Assembly (NCBI GenBank): GCA_964501725.1
Contig: CAZCTO010000012.1
Span: 7,348 to 71,347 of the forward strand
DNA: 64,000 nt
From: CAZCTO01 sp964501725
GTDB lineage: Bacteria > Bacillota > Clostridia > Saccharofermentanales > Saccharofermentanaceae
Direction: 5' to 3'
The translations under genes were made by a program, and so were the position numbers. A model generated the notes under the pieces. The model saw only the letters and a program-made list of their open reading frames with translations. It was not told the DNA's origin and did not search any database. Of this stretch, positions 44,389 to 53,283 are shown in pieces (the first letter of the stretch is position 1; each line of letters opens with the position of its first letter).

Positions 44389-46107
44389 ATGAAACTGATC
44401 CTTCAATATTTACGCAAACACAAGACGATTTTTCTGATTTCGACCTTTTTTCTTGCCATGGAATCGATCGCGGATCTCCTGCAACCAACCTTCATGTCCT
44501 ATATCATCGATAACGGCGTTGAAAACGCGGATGTCACCGTCATCCTTTTTTATGGGGCCATCATGTTGGGAATCGCCGCCACCGGTGCTGTTTGCGCTGT
44601 TATTCGAAATCACTTTGCCAGCCGCACTTCACAGACCGTCGGAAAAGAACTCCGTAAAGATATGTACCTCTCCGTTCAGAAACTTTCCCAGGAAAATATC
44701 GACCGCCTGCAACCGGCCTCCATTATCACCCGGATCACCAATGATGTCGTTCAAATCCAGGATTTCATCAACAGCCTGATGCGCATGATGGTCAAAGCGC
44801 CCATCATCTGTATTGGCGCGATCGTGTTGATCATTCTGCAGACACCCGGACAGGCGCCGGTCATTATCACGATCGTTGTCGTTGTCGCGCTCCTGATTAT
44901 CGGAAACATGAAGATCGGATATCCCCGATTCGGAACCGTCCAGAAACGGCTCGACAAGCTTAACGGCGTCACCCGGGAGTTTTTGTCCTCTATCCGGGTC
45001 GTGAAAGCATTTAATGCCGAAGACGAAGAAACGGAGAAGTTCGACATCGCGTCCGCCACTCTCTCCTCGGCAAATACCACCGCTCTTCGCGTCATGGCAA
45101 CCTTTTCCTCCCTGATTAACCTCGTAGTGAATTTCGGTATCGTCATCCTTCTATGGATTTCCAGAAATCAGGAGTCTTCGCAGATCGGCCGTTTGATGGC
45201 TTCTGTCAATTACATGACGCAAGTGCTTTTCGCGGTTACCATGATCGCGAACGTGATCAATATCGCCGTTCGTGCCATGGCGTCTTCCGATAGAATTCAG
45301 GAGGTTCTTAAAGAAAAACCCGCGCAAGCAAAGCCATCGGTTCCCCTCCTTCCGGAAATCAAGGGTGATATCCTCTTTGAAGACGTTTCTTTTTCCTATG
45401 CCGGGGCCGGGCAAAAAGCCTTGCAAAACATCAATATTCATATCCTTCCGGGAGAAACCATCGGAATCATCGGGCCGACGGGCTGCGGAAAAACAACACT
45501 GGTCAACCTCATTCCCCGATTCTATGACATCACCGGCGGACGCCTTCTCCTGGACGACAGTGATGTGACACAAATTGATGAAAAGCATCTTCGCACCGCG
45601 ATTGCGGTCGTTCCGCAGAAGGCGCTGCTTTTTAGCGGAAGCATACGAAGTAACCTTCGCTGGGGAGACGAAACCGCGGATGACGCATCTATCAGCGAGG
45701 TCGCCCGTCTTGCCTGCGCGGACTCCTTCATAAAGGAAACTGCAAACGGTTATGAGACACTTTTAGGTCAAGGCGGCGTCAATCTTTCCGGCGGGCAGAA
45801 ACAGCGACTTGCACTCGCACGCGCGCTTCTTCGAAAGCCGAAGGTCCTGATTCTCGACGACTGTACCAGTGCCCTCGACGCACAAACTGAGGCCGCTGTG
45901 CTGAACGGTTTGCACAGAAGTTTCGGCGAGACCACAGTCCTTCTCATCAGCCAGCGAATTTCAACCGTCATGAGAGCCGACCGCATTCTTTGTCTTTCAG
46001 ACGGCAAAGTACAAGGCTTCGGTTCGCATGAAGAGCTGATGGCCTCCTGCGAAACCTATCAGGCGATTTATGACTCCCAGATCGGAGGTGACGGCAATGA
46101 CAGATAA
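44389..46107 (+). CDS. ABC exporter half-transporter, subunit 1 (degenerate ATP site)
   Basis: Type IV ABC exporter half of 572 residues: six membrane helices (about 1-310) and a C-terminal ATPase with Walker A GPTGCGKTT, signature LSGGQKQRL and Walker B VLILDDCTS. The residue after the Walker B aspartate is Asp where the catalytic Glu is expected, as in the degenerate half of heterodimeric exporters such as BmrC and TM287. It overlaps the next gene by 11 bases and should pair with it. Probably multidrug or lipid export. Confidence 0.92.
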   Translation: MKLILQYLRKHKTIFLISTFFLAMESIADLLQPTFMSYIIDNGVENADVTVILFYGAIMLGIAATGAVCAVIRNHFASRTSQTVGKELRKDMYLSVQKLSQENIDRLQPASIITRITNDVVQIQDFINSLMRMMVKAPIICIGAIVLIILQTPGQAPVIITIVVVVALLIIGNMKIGYPRFGTVQKRLDKLNGVTREFLSSIRVVKAFNAEDEETEKFDIASATLSSANTTALRVMATFSSLINLVVNFGIVILLWISRNQESSQIGRLMASVNYMTQVLFAVTMIANVINIAVRAMASSDRIQEVLKEKPAQAKPSVPLLPEIKGDILFEDVSFSYAGAGQKALQNINIHILPGETIGIIGPTGCGKTTLVNLIPRFYDITGGRLLLDDSDVTQIDEKHLRTAIAVVPQKALLFSGSIRSNLRWGDETADDASISEVARLACADSFIKETANGYETLLGQGGVNLSGGQKQRLALARALLRKPKVLILDDCTSALDAQTEAAVLNGLHRSFGETTVLLISQRISTVMRADRILCLSDGKVQGFGSHEELMASCETYQAIYDSQIGGDGNDR

Positions 46108-47905
46108 AAATGTCCCGCCGGACAACCTTCACGGAATCTCACGCCCGGGACGGGGAACGCTTGTCGTGAAACCGAAGAATTTGAAAGGAACACTGCGACG
46201 TCTCTGGGAACTGACCCGGGGAAAAAGAAACGGTCTTTGGCTCATTTTTCTTCTTTCCGCTCTCAGCGCCTCCGCTTCCATCCTCTCTCCCTATATAACC
46301 GGGATCACGGTAACAACGATCCTCGGCGGGGATGCCGTTACGCTGATTCTCGGTATCCTGATTGCGCTTTATGTCGGTGACTGGCTGGTTAAGTTCCTTC
46401 AACAGTTCCTGATGGCTTCCATCGGGCAGCGCGTCATTTATCACATCCGTAAAACCCTTTTCGACAAAATTAAGAGCCTCCCGCTTCTGTTTTTCGACCG
46501 CCGTCAGCACGGCGAACTGATGAGTAGACTGACCAACGATGTCGACAACATCAGCACCACTATCTCCAATTCCCTGTCTCAGTTGCTCACCTTCGGTTTT
46601 TCCATCATCGGCATTTTCCTCATGATGCTCTTCTTAAGCCCGCTTCTGACACTTATTGCCCTCTCCGCCGTAGTCTTCATCTTTCTTCTCACGAAAATAG
46701 TCACCGCCCATACCCGCAAACTTTTCGCCGCACAGCAGAAGAATCTGGGCGCCCTGAACGGTCAGGTGGAAGAAAGCATTTCCGGTCTCTCCGTGGTCAA
46801 AGCCTTCTGCCGGGAGGACCAAATGGCCGCCGAGTTCGAAGAGAAAAACGCCGCTCTCTGCAAAGTATCCATCAAAGCGCTGATCTGGTCCGGCTATCTG
46901 ATGCCCCTGATGAATGTCATCAACAATATAAGCTATCTGACGATTGCGGTCTTCAGCGGAATCCTCTTTGTAAACAAGCAAATCACCGACATCGGACTGA
47001 TCACCAGTTTTCTTCTTTATGTGCGGCAATTTACGCGCCCGTTCGTTGAAATTGCGAACATCTACAACAACTTCCAGACAGCCGTAGCCGGAGCTGAACG
47101 TATCTTTGAAATCCTCGACGAGAAACCCGAACCGATTGATCCGCCCGATGCCTGTCGTCTGCAAAACCCGCGCGGTGATATCGAGATGAAAAATGTTGAC
47201 TTCGGTTACTCGCCGGAGAAACTTGTACTCCGGGATATTTCGCTCAAGATCCCGGCGGGAACCACGGTCGCCATCGTAGGTCCGACCGGTTCCGGAAAAA
47301 CCACCAGCATCAATCTGCTGACGCGCTTCTATGATGTAACGGACGGCAGCATCACTCTCGACGGCCACGATTTGCGCGAATACAGATTGCGTGATCTTCG
47401 TGATGCCTTCGGTGTGGTCCTGCAGGACACGTCGCTTTTCGCGGAATCCGTAAAAGAAAACATCAGCTATGGCAACGCCGGTGCCACGATGGATCAAATC
47501 ACGGAAGCCGCCCGAATCGCCGGCGCCGACTCCTTCATCTCCCGCCTTCCCAAAGGATACGACACCGTGCTCGAGCAAGGCGGCATGGAACTCTCTCAAG
47601 GCGAACGCCAGCTTCTTACGATCGCCCGCGCGGTCCTTTCGAACGCGCCGATCATGATTCTCGACGAAGCCACCAGTTCGGTGGATACCGTAACCGAACA
47701 GAAAATCCGCCGGGCCATCCTTCACCTTTGCGAAAACCGTACCTCCTTTATCATTGCTCACCGCCTCTCCACCATCCGCGATTCAGACCTCATTATTCTG
47801 ATCGAAAACGGCCGAATCACGGAGCAGGGAAACCATGCCGAACTCATGGCGCTTGACCGCAAATATGCGCAGATGTACAGGACGCAGGTCGGAGAAAGCA
47901 ACTAA
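46097..47905 (+). CDS. ABC exporter half-transporter, subunit 2
   Basis: Partner half of 602 residues from ATG 46097 (GGAGGTGA within the end of subunit 1). An N-terminal basic stretch is followed by six helices and an ATPase with Walker A GPTGSGKTT, signature LSQGERQLL and Walker B IMILDEATS with the catalytic Glu present. Together with subunit 1 it forms a BmrCD/TM287-288-like heterodimer with one active and one degenerate nucleotide site. No dedicated regulator is adjacent. Confidence 0.93.
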   Translation: MTDKNVPPDNLHGISRPGRGTLVVKPKNLKGTLRRLWELTRGKRNGLWLIFLLSALSASASILSPYITGITVTTILGGDAVTLILGILIALYVGDWLVKFLQQFLMASIGQRVIYHIRKTLFDKIKSLPLLFFDRRQHGELMSRLTNDVDNISTTISNSLSQLLTFGFSIIGIFLMMLFLSPLLTLIALSAVVFIFLLTKIVTAHTRKLFAAQQKNLGALNGQVEESISGLSVVKAFCREDQMAAEFEEKNAALCKVSIKALIWSGYLMPLMNVINNISYLTIAVFSGILFVNKQITDIGLITSFLLYVRQFTRPFVEIANIYNNFQTAVAGAERIFEILDEKPEPIDPPDACRLQNPRGDIEMKNVDFGYSPEKLVLRDISLKIPAGTTVAIVGPTGSGKTTSINLLTRFYDVTDGSITLDGHDLREYRLRDLRDAFGVVLQDTSLFAESVKENISYGNAGATMDQITEAARIAGADSFISRLPKGYDTVLEQGGMELSQGERQLLTIARAVLSNAPIMILDEATSSVDTVTEQKIRRAILHLCENRTSFIIAHRLSTIRDSDLIILIENGRITEQGNHAELMALDRKYAQMYRTQVGESN

Positions 47906-47988
47906 TGTGATCGGAGAATCAAAAAACTTCGGAAGAATAGACTGTGATTTTTGCGGAGCGTTTCATTGAGAGCGTTTTTCTAGAACTT

Positions 47989-48819
47989 TCATATCAGATA
48001 TTTATTAATGTTGCTTTCGATCATCCGGGAACTTAACGGACGAGAATCAGACTCAAAAGTCAAAATGAGATTCTCCCCCGGACAGTAGCCGGCCAGTGTA
48101 TAGGTTTCGATCTTTTTGATCGCGTAATCCGCGTACTCCGAATCTGACATCATTCCGTTATGTTCCCATACATACTCTTTTCGAGTGCGTACATTCAGGC
48201 ACGTAAAATCCGGATGAACCGTTCCGATTCCGGGTATAAGTATCGGATATTCATATCGATACGGAATATTGCGTCGGTTTAATGCATCTGCAATCAATAT
48301 TTCCGATTCAGAACGGACTCGCTCGCCCTTGGCGGTGGAGAAATCCGGAGTGTTTTCTTCAAAGCCTTTCTTCACATATTCAACGCTCATCCATCGTTTG
48401 ACGTATTCGTTGTCCGGAAGAATCGCCGGGTGGACTAGCGGCTTCCGGCAGGGGTGAAGGGATGAATAGAGTAAATCAATCCTATCAGGTCGATAACTGG
48501 CAAGAGTTTTCCCGAGTATCTTGATCTCAGCTTTCAGTTCACGGATCAACCTGAAATCATACTCCTTCTGAGCAAGAGCGGATGCAAAGGAGTTTTGTGC
48601 ACGTTTGAGGTAACTGCCTTTTGTGACAGAATTCTCCTGTTGATGATGGTACTGTATAGACTTTCCTTTCTTTACAAAACGAAGCTTCCCTTCGGGAGGG
48701 TCCTTGAGTGTCTTCTCTTTTTCAGTTAGAAACTTTTCTAACTCCTCGTTTCTTTTCCTTATGTGCTTCACCAATACATCGGGACTAAGTTCTGCCCTTT
48801 CTATTCTCCTCTTAACCAT
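47989..48819 (-). CDS. Predicted PD-(D/E)XK-fold nuclease-like protein, copy 1
   Basis: Protein of 276 residues. The N-terminal ~115 residues are charged and helical, with coiled-coil character (KRNEELEKFLTEKEKTL), and contain KGSYLKRAQNS and ALAQKEYDFRLIRELKAEI. The C-terminal ~130 residues fit a PD-(D/E)XK fold: E in RSESEILIADAL, PD-like HPDFTCLN, and WEHNGMM in place of E-x-K. The nuclease assignment is my motif-based inference; no activity is proven. A paralogue at 53284-54108 shares most of the C-terminal half and about half of the N-terminal part. A palindromic tandem array starts 184 bases upstream of the start codon. Confidence 0.75.
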   Translation of the reverse strand: MVKRRIERAELSPDVLVKHIRKRNEELEKFLTEKEKTLKDPPEGKLRFVKKGKSIQYHHQQENSVTKGSYLKRAQNSFASALAQKEYDFRLIRELKAEIKILGKTLASYRPDRIDLLYSSLHPCRKPLVHPAILPDNEYVKRWMSVEYVKKGFEENTPDFSTAKGERVRSESEILIADALNRRNIPYRYEYPILIPGIGTVHPDFTCLNVRTRKEYVWEHNGMMSDSEYADYAIKKIETYTLAGYCPGENLILTFESDSRPLSSRMIESNINKYLI

Positions 48820-49002
48820 AAATGCTCATTTCCTCTCTCGAGTTGACATTTTGTGAGTTATATTCTTTGATTATCAATTACAAATATTGTATTCATTTTC
48901 TCTTGATTCATACTCTTTTCTTTTCGACATTACCTTCAAAAAATAGTAAAGGAGACAAGATGAAGAATCTCTTTTCTCTTGTTTACTATCACTCCAGCTG
49001 AT

Positions 49003-49294
49003 CGCCAAACCGGAAATACCTCCTAAATTGGGTGTTTGCCCGTGCTGGCCGGTATTTTCCCGATTATTTCGTTTTCGCCAAACCGGAAATACCTCCTAAA
49101 TCGGATGTTTTCTCATTCTGGCCGGTATTTCCCCGATAGTTTCGTTTTCGCCAAACCGGAAATACCTCCTAAATCGGGTGTTTTCCCGTGCTGGCCGGTA
49201 TTTCCTCGATTATTTCGTTTTCGCCAAACCGGAAATACCTCCTAAATCGGATGTTTTCCCGTACTGGCCGGTATATTCCCGTTTTCCTCTCCTG
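49003..49294. repeat. Tandem array of four 73-bp palindromic units
   Basis: Units begin CGCCAAACCGGAAATACC at 49003, 49076, 49149 and 49222, an exact 73-base period. In each, GGAAATACC pairs with GGTATTTCC about 30 bases later (a few-base variation in copy 1 and a degenerate right arm in copy 4), with a smaller CGGG/CCCG stem between. A frame runs through on the plus strand (49036-49245) but is a by-product of the repeat. It is not CRISPR: there are no unique spacers. Confidence 0.9.
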
Positions 49295-49374
49295 TCAATC
49301 CGAGAATAATGCCAATCTATACTCCTTAACTGTTCCAAGCGGTATTCTCTCTCCACTTCCTGATTAACAGGCAT

Positions 49375-49410
49375 CAAAAAAGTACCATCGCTCCACAGGA
49401 ACGATGGTAC
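49375..49410 (-). terminator. Minus-strand terminator beyond the repeat/gap region
   Basis: GTACCATCG (49382-49390) and CGATGGTAC (49402-49410) with an 11-base loop; the minus-strand transcript continues into TTTTTT. It would stop transcripts coming from guaA across the repeats. Confidence 0.75.
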
Positions 49411-49413
49411 GAG

Positions 49414-49618
49414 GCCGCTGGCGCCCTTTTGTGTGATGAAGGCTGTGTCGCTCGAATAGTTCCGCAGGCGCCCTCATGCAGATGTTCCGCTATTATATTT
49501 GCGACCTTCCGCAGGAGCATCGCGACGAGGACGGATTTCCCCGTAAAGTTACTACCGCTGGGCGCCGCTGGCGCCCTTTTGTGTGATGAAGGCTGTGTCG
49601 CTCGAATAGTTCCGCAGG
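49414..49618. repeat. 150-bp tandem repeat entering the assembly gap
   Basis: A 55-base block starting GCCGCTGGCGCCC is identical at 49414-49468 and 49564-49618, 150 bases apart; the second copy is cut by the N run. Each block contains the core GATGAAGGCTGTGTCGCTC. Between them lies a hairpin-like stretch with CCGCAGGAGCATCGCGACGAGGAC. Confidence 0.9.
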
Positions 49619-49718
49619 NNNNNNNNNNNNNNNNNNNNNNNNNNNNNNNNNNNNNNNNNNNNNNNNNNNNNNNNNNNNNNNNNNNNNNNNNNNNNNNNNN
49701 NNNNNNNNNNNNNNNNNN
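49619..49718. other. Assembly gap (100 N)
   Basis: Exactly 100 N, the conventional placeholder for a gap of unknown length. It begins inside the 150-bp tandem repeat, so repeat copies have probably collapsed here. Confidence 0.98.
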
Positions 49719-49773
49719 CGTGCTTTCAGCACGTCGAGGACCTGTTCGAATGAGAGCGATACAGACTTCATCA
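49719..49773 (-). repeat. Inverted copy of the dispersed repeat at the guaA stop codon
   Basis: After the gap, CGTGCT/AGCACG forms a small hairpin followed by GTCGAGGAC, and the 19-base core occurs in reverse (49754-49772), ending at the guaA stop codon. It is in the opposite orientation to the copies before the gap. Confidence 0.7.
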
Positions 49774-51063
49774 CTCCATTTCAATCGTCGCCGGCGGCTT
49801 CGGAGACAGGTCATAGCAGACACGGTTCACATTGGGAACCTCTGCCAGGATGCGGTTTACAATTTTTTCAAGGACCTCGTAATCGATTCGTTCGACGGTT
49901 GCCTTCATCGCGTCTACGGTATTAATCGCGCGAAGGATTACCATGTAATCAAAGCTTCTTGCATTGTTTTTGACGCCGACCGATTTGAAATCGGGAACGA
50001 CCGTGAAGTATTGCCATACTTTACTGTTGAGTCCGGCTTTTTCAAATTCCTCCCGGAGAATCGCGTCGGATTCCCGAACCGCCTCAAGGCGATCGCGCGT
50101 AATCGCGCCCAGGCAACGCACGCCGAGACCCGGTCCCGGGAACGGCTGACGATAGACCATCTCTGCGGGAAGTCCCAACTCGATACCGCATGCGCGAACT
50201 TCATCCTTGAAAAGCTGTTTTAACGGCTCAACAAGTTCAAACTTCAGATCCTCCGGCAAACCTCCGACATTGTGATGCGACTTAACCATTTTGGCGGTTT
50301 TGGTTCCGCTTTCGATGATGTCCGGATAGATGGTGCCCTGACCCAGGAACTCAATGCCTTCCAGTTTTCTGGCTTCTTCTTCAAAAACACGAATGAACTC
50401 GCTGCCGATTATTTTTCTCTTGCGCTCCGGATCCGCCACGTCGGCCAATTTGCCGAGAAAGCGCTCCGTCACGTCGACATAGATCAGATTCGCTTTGAGC
50501 TCATTTTGAAAAACTTTAACTACGCTTTCGGACTCGTTTTTGCGCATGAGTCCATGGTTAACATGCACGCATACGAGTTGTTTTCCGATTGCCTTCAAAA
50601 GCAACGCCGCGACGACCGATGAATCAACACCGCCCGACAGCGCCAGAAGAACTTTCTTGTCACCGACCTGCCGGCGGACCAACTCGATCTGATCCTCCAC
50701 AAAGTTCTTCATGTTCCAGTTGGCTTCCGCCTTACATGTGTCGAAAACAAACGCCTTTATTTCGTCATCCGTCGGAATCGCGGAATATTGCTTTGCGCAT
50801 TTTGCCGTCGGATGATCAATCGACATCACCGGGAAGCCGCAATCATAAATCGCAGGATCGACTTCAACGGCACTTCCGTCAACTACTCTGTTCTCTCCGC
50901 CATTCAGAATAATACCCTTGACGTTATCAAGAGCTTTCAGTTCACCGGGCGTTATATCATGGGGATGCATCTCGCTATAGACCCCCATATCCCGGATCTT
51001 GCGCGCAACCACTGTATTCTCCGTGCTGCCCATGTCCAAAATGACGATCATATCCTGCTTCAT
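49771..51063 (-). CDS. guaA: GMP synthase with incomplete glutaminase domain
   Basis: Makes GMP from XMP. The 430-residue protein is about 80-90 shorter than usual GuaA (about 510-520). The ATP-pyrophosphatase domain is intact (SGGVDSS at 143-149, then VNHGLMR and LGQGTIYPDIIES), as is the dimerisation domain (PFPGPGLGVRCLG, ending SPKPPATIEME). The N-terminal glutamine amidotransferase keeps only its first half (residues 1 to about 90): where the nucleophile elbow GICYG should be it reads PVMSIDHPTAKCA, and the half carrying the catalytic His and Glu is missing. It probably uses free ammonia or a separate glutaminase (inference). AAAGGAG precedes the start. Confidence 0.92.
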   Translation of the reverse strand: MKQDMIVILDMGSTENTVVARKIRDMGVYSEMHPHDITPGELKALDNVKGIILNGGENRVVDGSAVEVDPAIYDCGFPVMSIDHPTAKCAKQYSAIPTDDEIKAFVFDTCKAEANWNMKNFVEDQIELVRRQVGDKKVLLALSGGVDSSVVAALLLKAIGKQLVCVHVNHGLMRKNESESVVKVFQNELKANLIYVDVTERFLGKLADVADPERKRKIIGSEFIRVFEEEARKLEGIEFLGQGTIYPDIIESGTKTAKMVKSHHNVGGLPEDLKFELVEPLKQLFKDEVRACGIELGLPAEMVYRQPFPGPGLGVRCLGAITRDRLEAVRESDAILREEFEKAGLNSKVWQYFTVVPDFKSVGVKNNARSFDYMVILRAINTVDAMKATVERIDYEVLEKIVNRILAEVPNVNRVCYDLSPKPPATIEME

Positions 51064-51236
51064 TCCTTTATCTCCTTTATGTGAAATCGATTGAAAAGTA
51101 TTTTTCCATTATATTAGGTTTTTCGCTGAAGTGAGCATCGAATTTGCTTTTGCGGCGTTATAATTAAGAGACACTTCGGCTGTACCCGTCTCCGCTTTGC
51201 GGAACGGCTCTAAACGAAAAAGGAGCGTGTGATTAT

Positions 51237-52379
51237 ATGATTTATCGGGAACTGGGAAAAACCGGCCTCCGTGTCAGTGAGATCGGTCTTGGCGGTGAAT
51301 GGCTCGAGTATCACAATGAAGAAGAAGTCAAAGCCATCATCGACCGTTGCGAAGCAAGCGGAATCAACATCCTCGATTGCTGGATGTCCGAGCCGAACGT
51401 TCGAAGTAATATTGGAACTTCGATTGCCGGCCGGCGCGATCAATGGATCATACAAGGCCACATCGGCTCAACCTGGCAGAACGGCCAGTACGTGCGTACC
51501 CGTGAAATAGATGCGGTCAAGGAAGCGTTTACGGACTTGCTTACCCGCTTGAAGACCGATTATATTGACTTGGGCATGATTCATTTTGTCGACGAGGTCT
51601 CCGAGTTTGAGAAAATCATGAGCGGCGAATTCATCGAATATGTCCGGGATCTTAAAAAACGCGGTGTCATTTCTCACATCGGCCTCAGTACCCATAATCC
51701 GGTTGTCGGCAAAATGGCGGCGCTGAGCGGCGAGATCGAAATGATCCTCTTCAGCTTGAACCCTGCCTTCGACATGCTTCCTGCCAGCGAAAATCTGGAG
51801 GATCTTTTTGCCGAAAAGTATCGCGAGGATTTGCGGGGCATCGCACCCGAGCGTGAGGAATTGTATCAGATCTGCGAGCGTGACGGAGTCGGGATCACCG
51901 TTATGAAGGGATATGCCGGCGGCCGGCTTTTTAGCGCGGAACAATCCCCGTTCGGTGTCAGCTTAACCCCCGTGCAATGTATTCATTACGCCTTGACCCG
52001 TCCGGCGGTTGCCTCGATCATGGTCGGCTATCATGCCCCGGAGCATGTCGACGCTGCTACTGCCTACGAGACCGCCGCGGAAGAAGAGAAGGATTACGCC
52101 AGCATACTTGCGACGGCACCGAGTCATTCCTATTCCGGCCAGTGCACCTATTGCGGACACTGCTCCCCCTGCCCGGTCCGTATCAATATTGCCACGGTCA
52201 ATAAGCTCTATGATCTGGCCGTGATGCAGCCGACCGTTCCGCCGAGCGTTCGCGCCCATTACGAAGAACTCTCCGCCAAAGCGTCCGATTGCATCGCCTG
52301 CGGCGCTTGCGAGACACGCTGTCCCTTCGGCGTTTCAATCATCGAAGGTATGGAAGCGGCGGCGAAGCTTTTCGCGTAA
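51237..52379 (+). CDS. Aldo/keto reductase with C-terminal 4Fe-4S ferredoxin domain
   Basis: TIM-barrel NAD(P)H oxidoreductase of 380 residues starting MIYRELGKTGLRVSEIGLGG. The barrel (about 1-275) resembles the YghZ/predicted oxidoreductase group. The C-terminal part has two cysteine clusters, CTYCGHCSPCPV and CIACGACETRCPFGV, predicted to bind iron-sulfur clusters. This fusion is common in strict anaerobes. AAAGGAG lies 13 bases before ATG. Probably co-transcribed with the methyltransferase gene 33 bases downstream. Confidence 0.9.
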   Translation: MIYRELGKTGLRVSEIGLGGEWLEYHNEEEVKAIIDRCEASGINILDCWMSEPNVRSNIGTSIAGRRDQWIIQGHIGSTWQNGQYVRTREIDAVKEAFTDLLTRLKTDYIDLGMIHFVDEVSEFEKIMSGEFIEYVRDLKKRGVISHIGLSTHNPVVGKMAALSGEIEMILFSLNPAFDMLPASENLEDLFAEKYREDLRGIAPEREELYQICERDGVGITVMKGYAGGRLFSAEQSPFGVSLTPVQCIHYALTRPAVASIMVGYHAPEHVDAATAYETAAEEEKDYASILATAPSHSYSGQCTYCGHCSPCPVRINIATVNKLYDLAVMQPTVPPSVRAHYEELSAKASDCIACGACETRCPFGVSIIEGMEAAAKLFA

Positions 52380-52412
52380 GGATAAGAAAATAAGTCATAC
52401 GGAGGGCTCAAC

Positions 52413-53171
52413 ATGCAGGCCAAAAATTCCGACTGGTACAAAACCGGCTGGACCTTGGATATCAAGGTCCAATCCTGGGTGGAAGATACCGAAAAACAAG
52501 TCGACTTCCTGATCAAGGCCCTGAAGCTTTCCGGTAATGAGCGGATTCTTGATCTGGCTTGCGGGTACGGGCGTCATGCTCTCTCCCTGGCAAAAAGAGG
52601 CTTCTCCGTCGTCGGCGTTGACATCACAAAAGACTATATCGATGACGCTTCACAAAACGCGAAAGCCCTGTCCCTGCCGGCTGAATTCATCCAAATGGAT
52701 CTTCGTGATGTACCCTTCGAGAACGAATTCGACGTGGTGCTCAACATGGGGGAAGGCGCCATCGGTTATCTCGAAAATGACGCGGAAAACCTTAAGATCT
52801 TCGATGTGATCGCAAAAGCGCTCCGGCCGGGCGGCAAGCATTTCATGGACGTCTGTAATGCCGATCACGCGGAAATCTTTTTCCCGAAAACCAACTGGGA
52901 GCTCGGCGACAAAGCCATCGCACTGGCTCAATTCGACTGGAACAAAGAGACCCGCAGAATGCAATTCGGCAGTTACGACATCCTCTACGGCCTCCCCGCT
53001 CAAAAGCCGGATGAATTCCTTGCCGACTCCATCCGTCTCTACTCCGCTTCAGAGCTTACCGGGATTTTCGCGGAACGTGGCATGGAGGTTGTCGAAACCT
53101 TTTCAGACTTTGACGGCAATGCGTCTTCTTACAAAAAATTGCAATTGCTGGTGTGTTCTGTTAAGCGATGA
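52413..53171 (+). CDS. Class I SAM-dependent methyltransferase
   Basis: Rossmann-fold methyltransferase of 252 residues. SAM motif I is ILDLACGYGRHAL (about 45-57), motif II has the acidic GVDITKDYID and motif IV is FDVVLNMGEGAIGYL. It resembles small-molecule methyltransferases (methyltransf_25/11 type). GGAGG precedes the ATG. Acceptor unknown. Confidence 0.88.
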   Translation: MQAKNSDWYKTGWTLDIKVQSWVEDTEKQVDFLIKALKLSGNERILDLACGYGRHALSLAKRGFSVVGVDITKDYIDDASQNAKALSLPAEFIQMDLRDVPFENEFDVVLNMGEGAIGYLENDAENLKIFDVIAKALRPGGKHFMDVCNADHAEIFFPKTNWELGDKAIALAQFDWNKETRRMQFGSYDILYGLPAQKPDEFLADSIRLYSASELTGIFAERGMEVVETFSDFDGNASSYKKLQLLVCSVKR

Positions 53172-53283
53172 TTCATTTTTACTTTTCCTGCGGGCAATCA
53201 TTCACTCGTCACATCTAATCAATCATACCCGAATTCGTTACATATAAGGTGCTTTAGAAAACATCTGTCCGGAACCATGTCCT

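Noticed and set aside
46634..47761. 375-residue minus-strand frame
   Set aside because: Antisense shadow of the second ABC exporter subunit.
49003..49294. CRISPR array
   Set aside because: Whole units repeat including what would be spacers; there are no unique spacers and no cas genes. The same holds for 54217-54482.
49374..49823. Reading frames crossing the N run
   Set aside because: They exist only because N codons are read as X; the sequence is repeat plus the end of guaA.
51114..51236. Riboswitch or leader between guaA and the aldo/keto reductase gene
   Set aside because: Only promoter-like words and a tiny CCGC/GCGG hairpin; no purine-riboswitch core or terminator pair was found.
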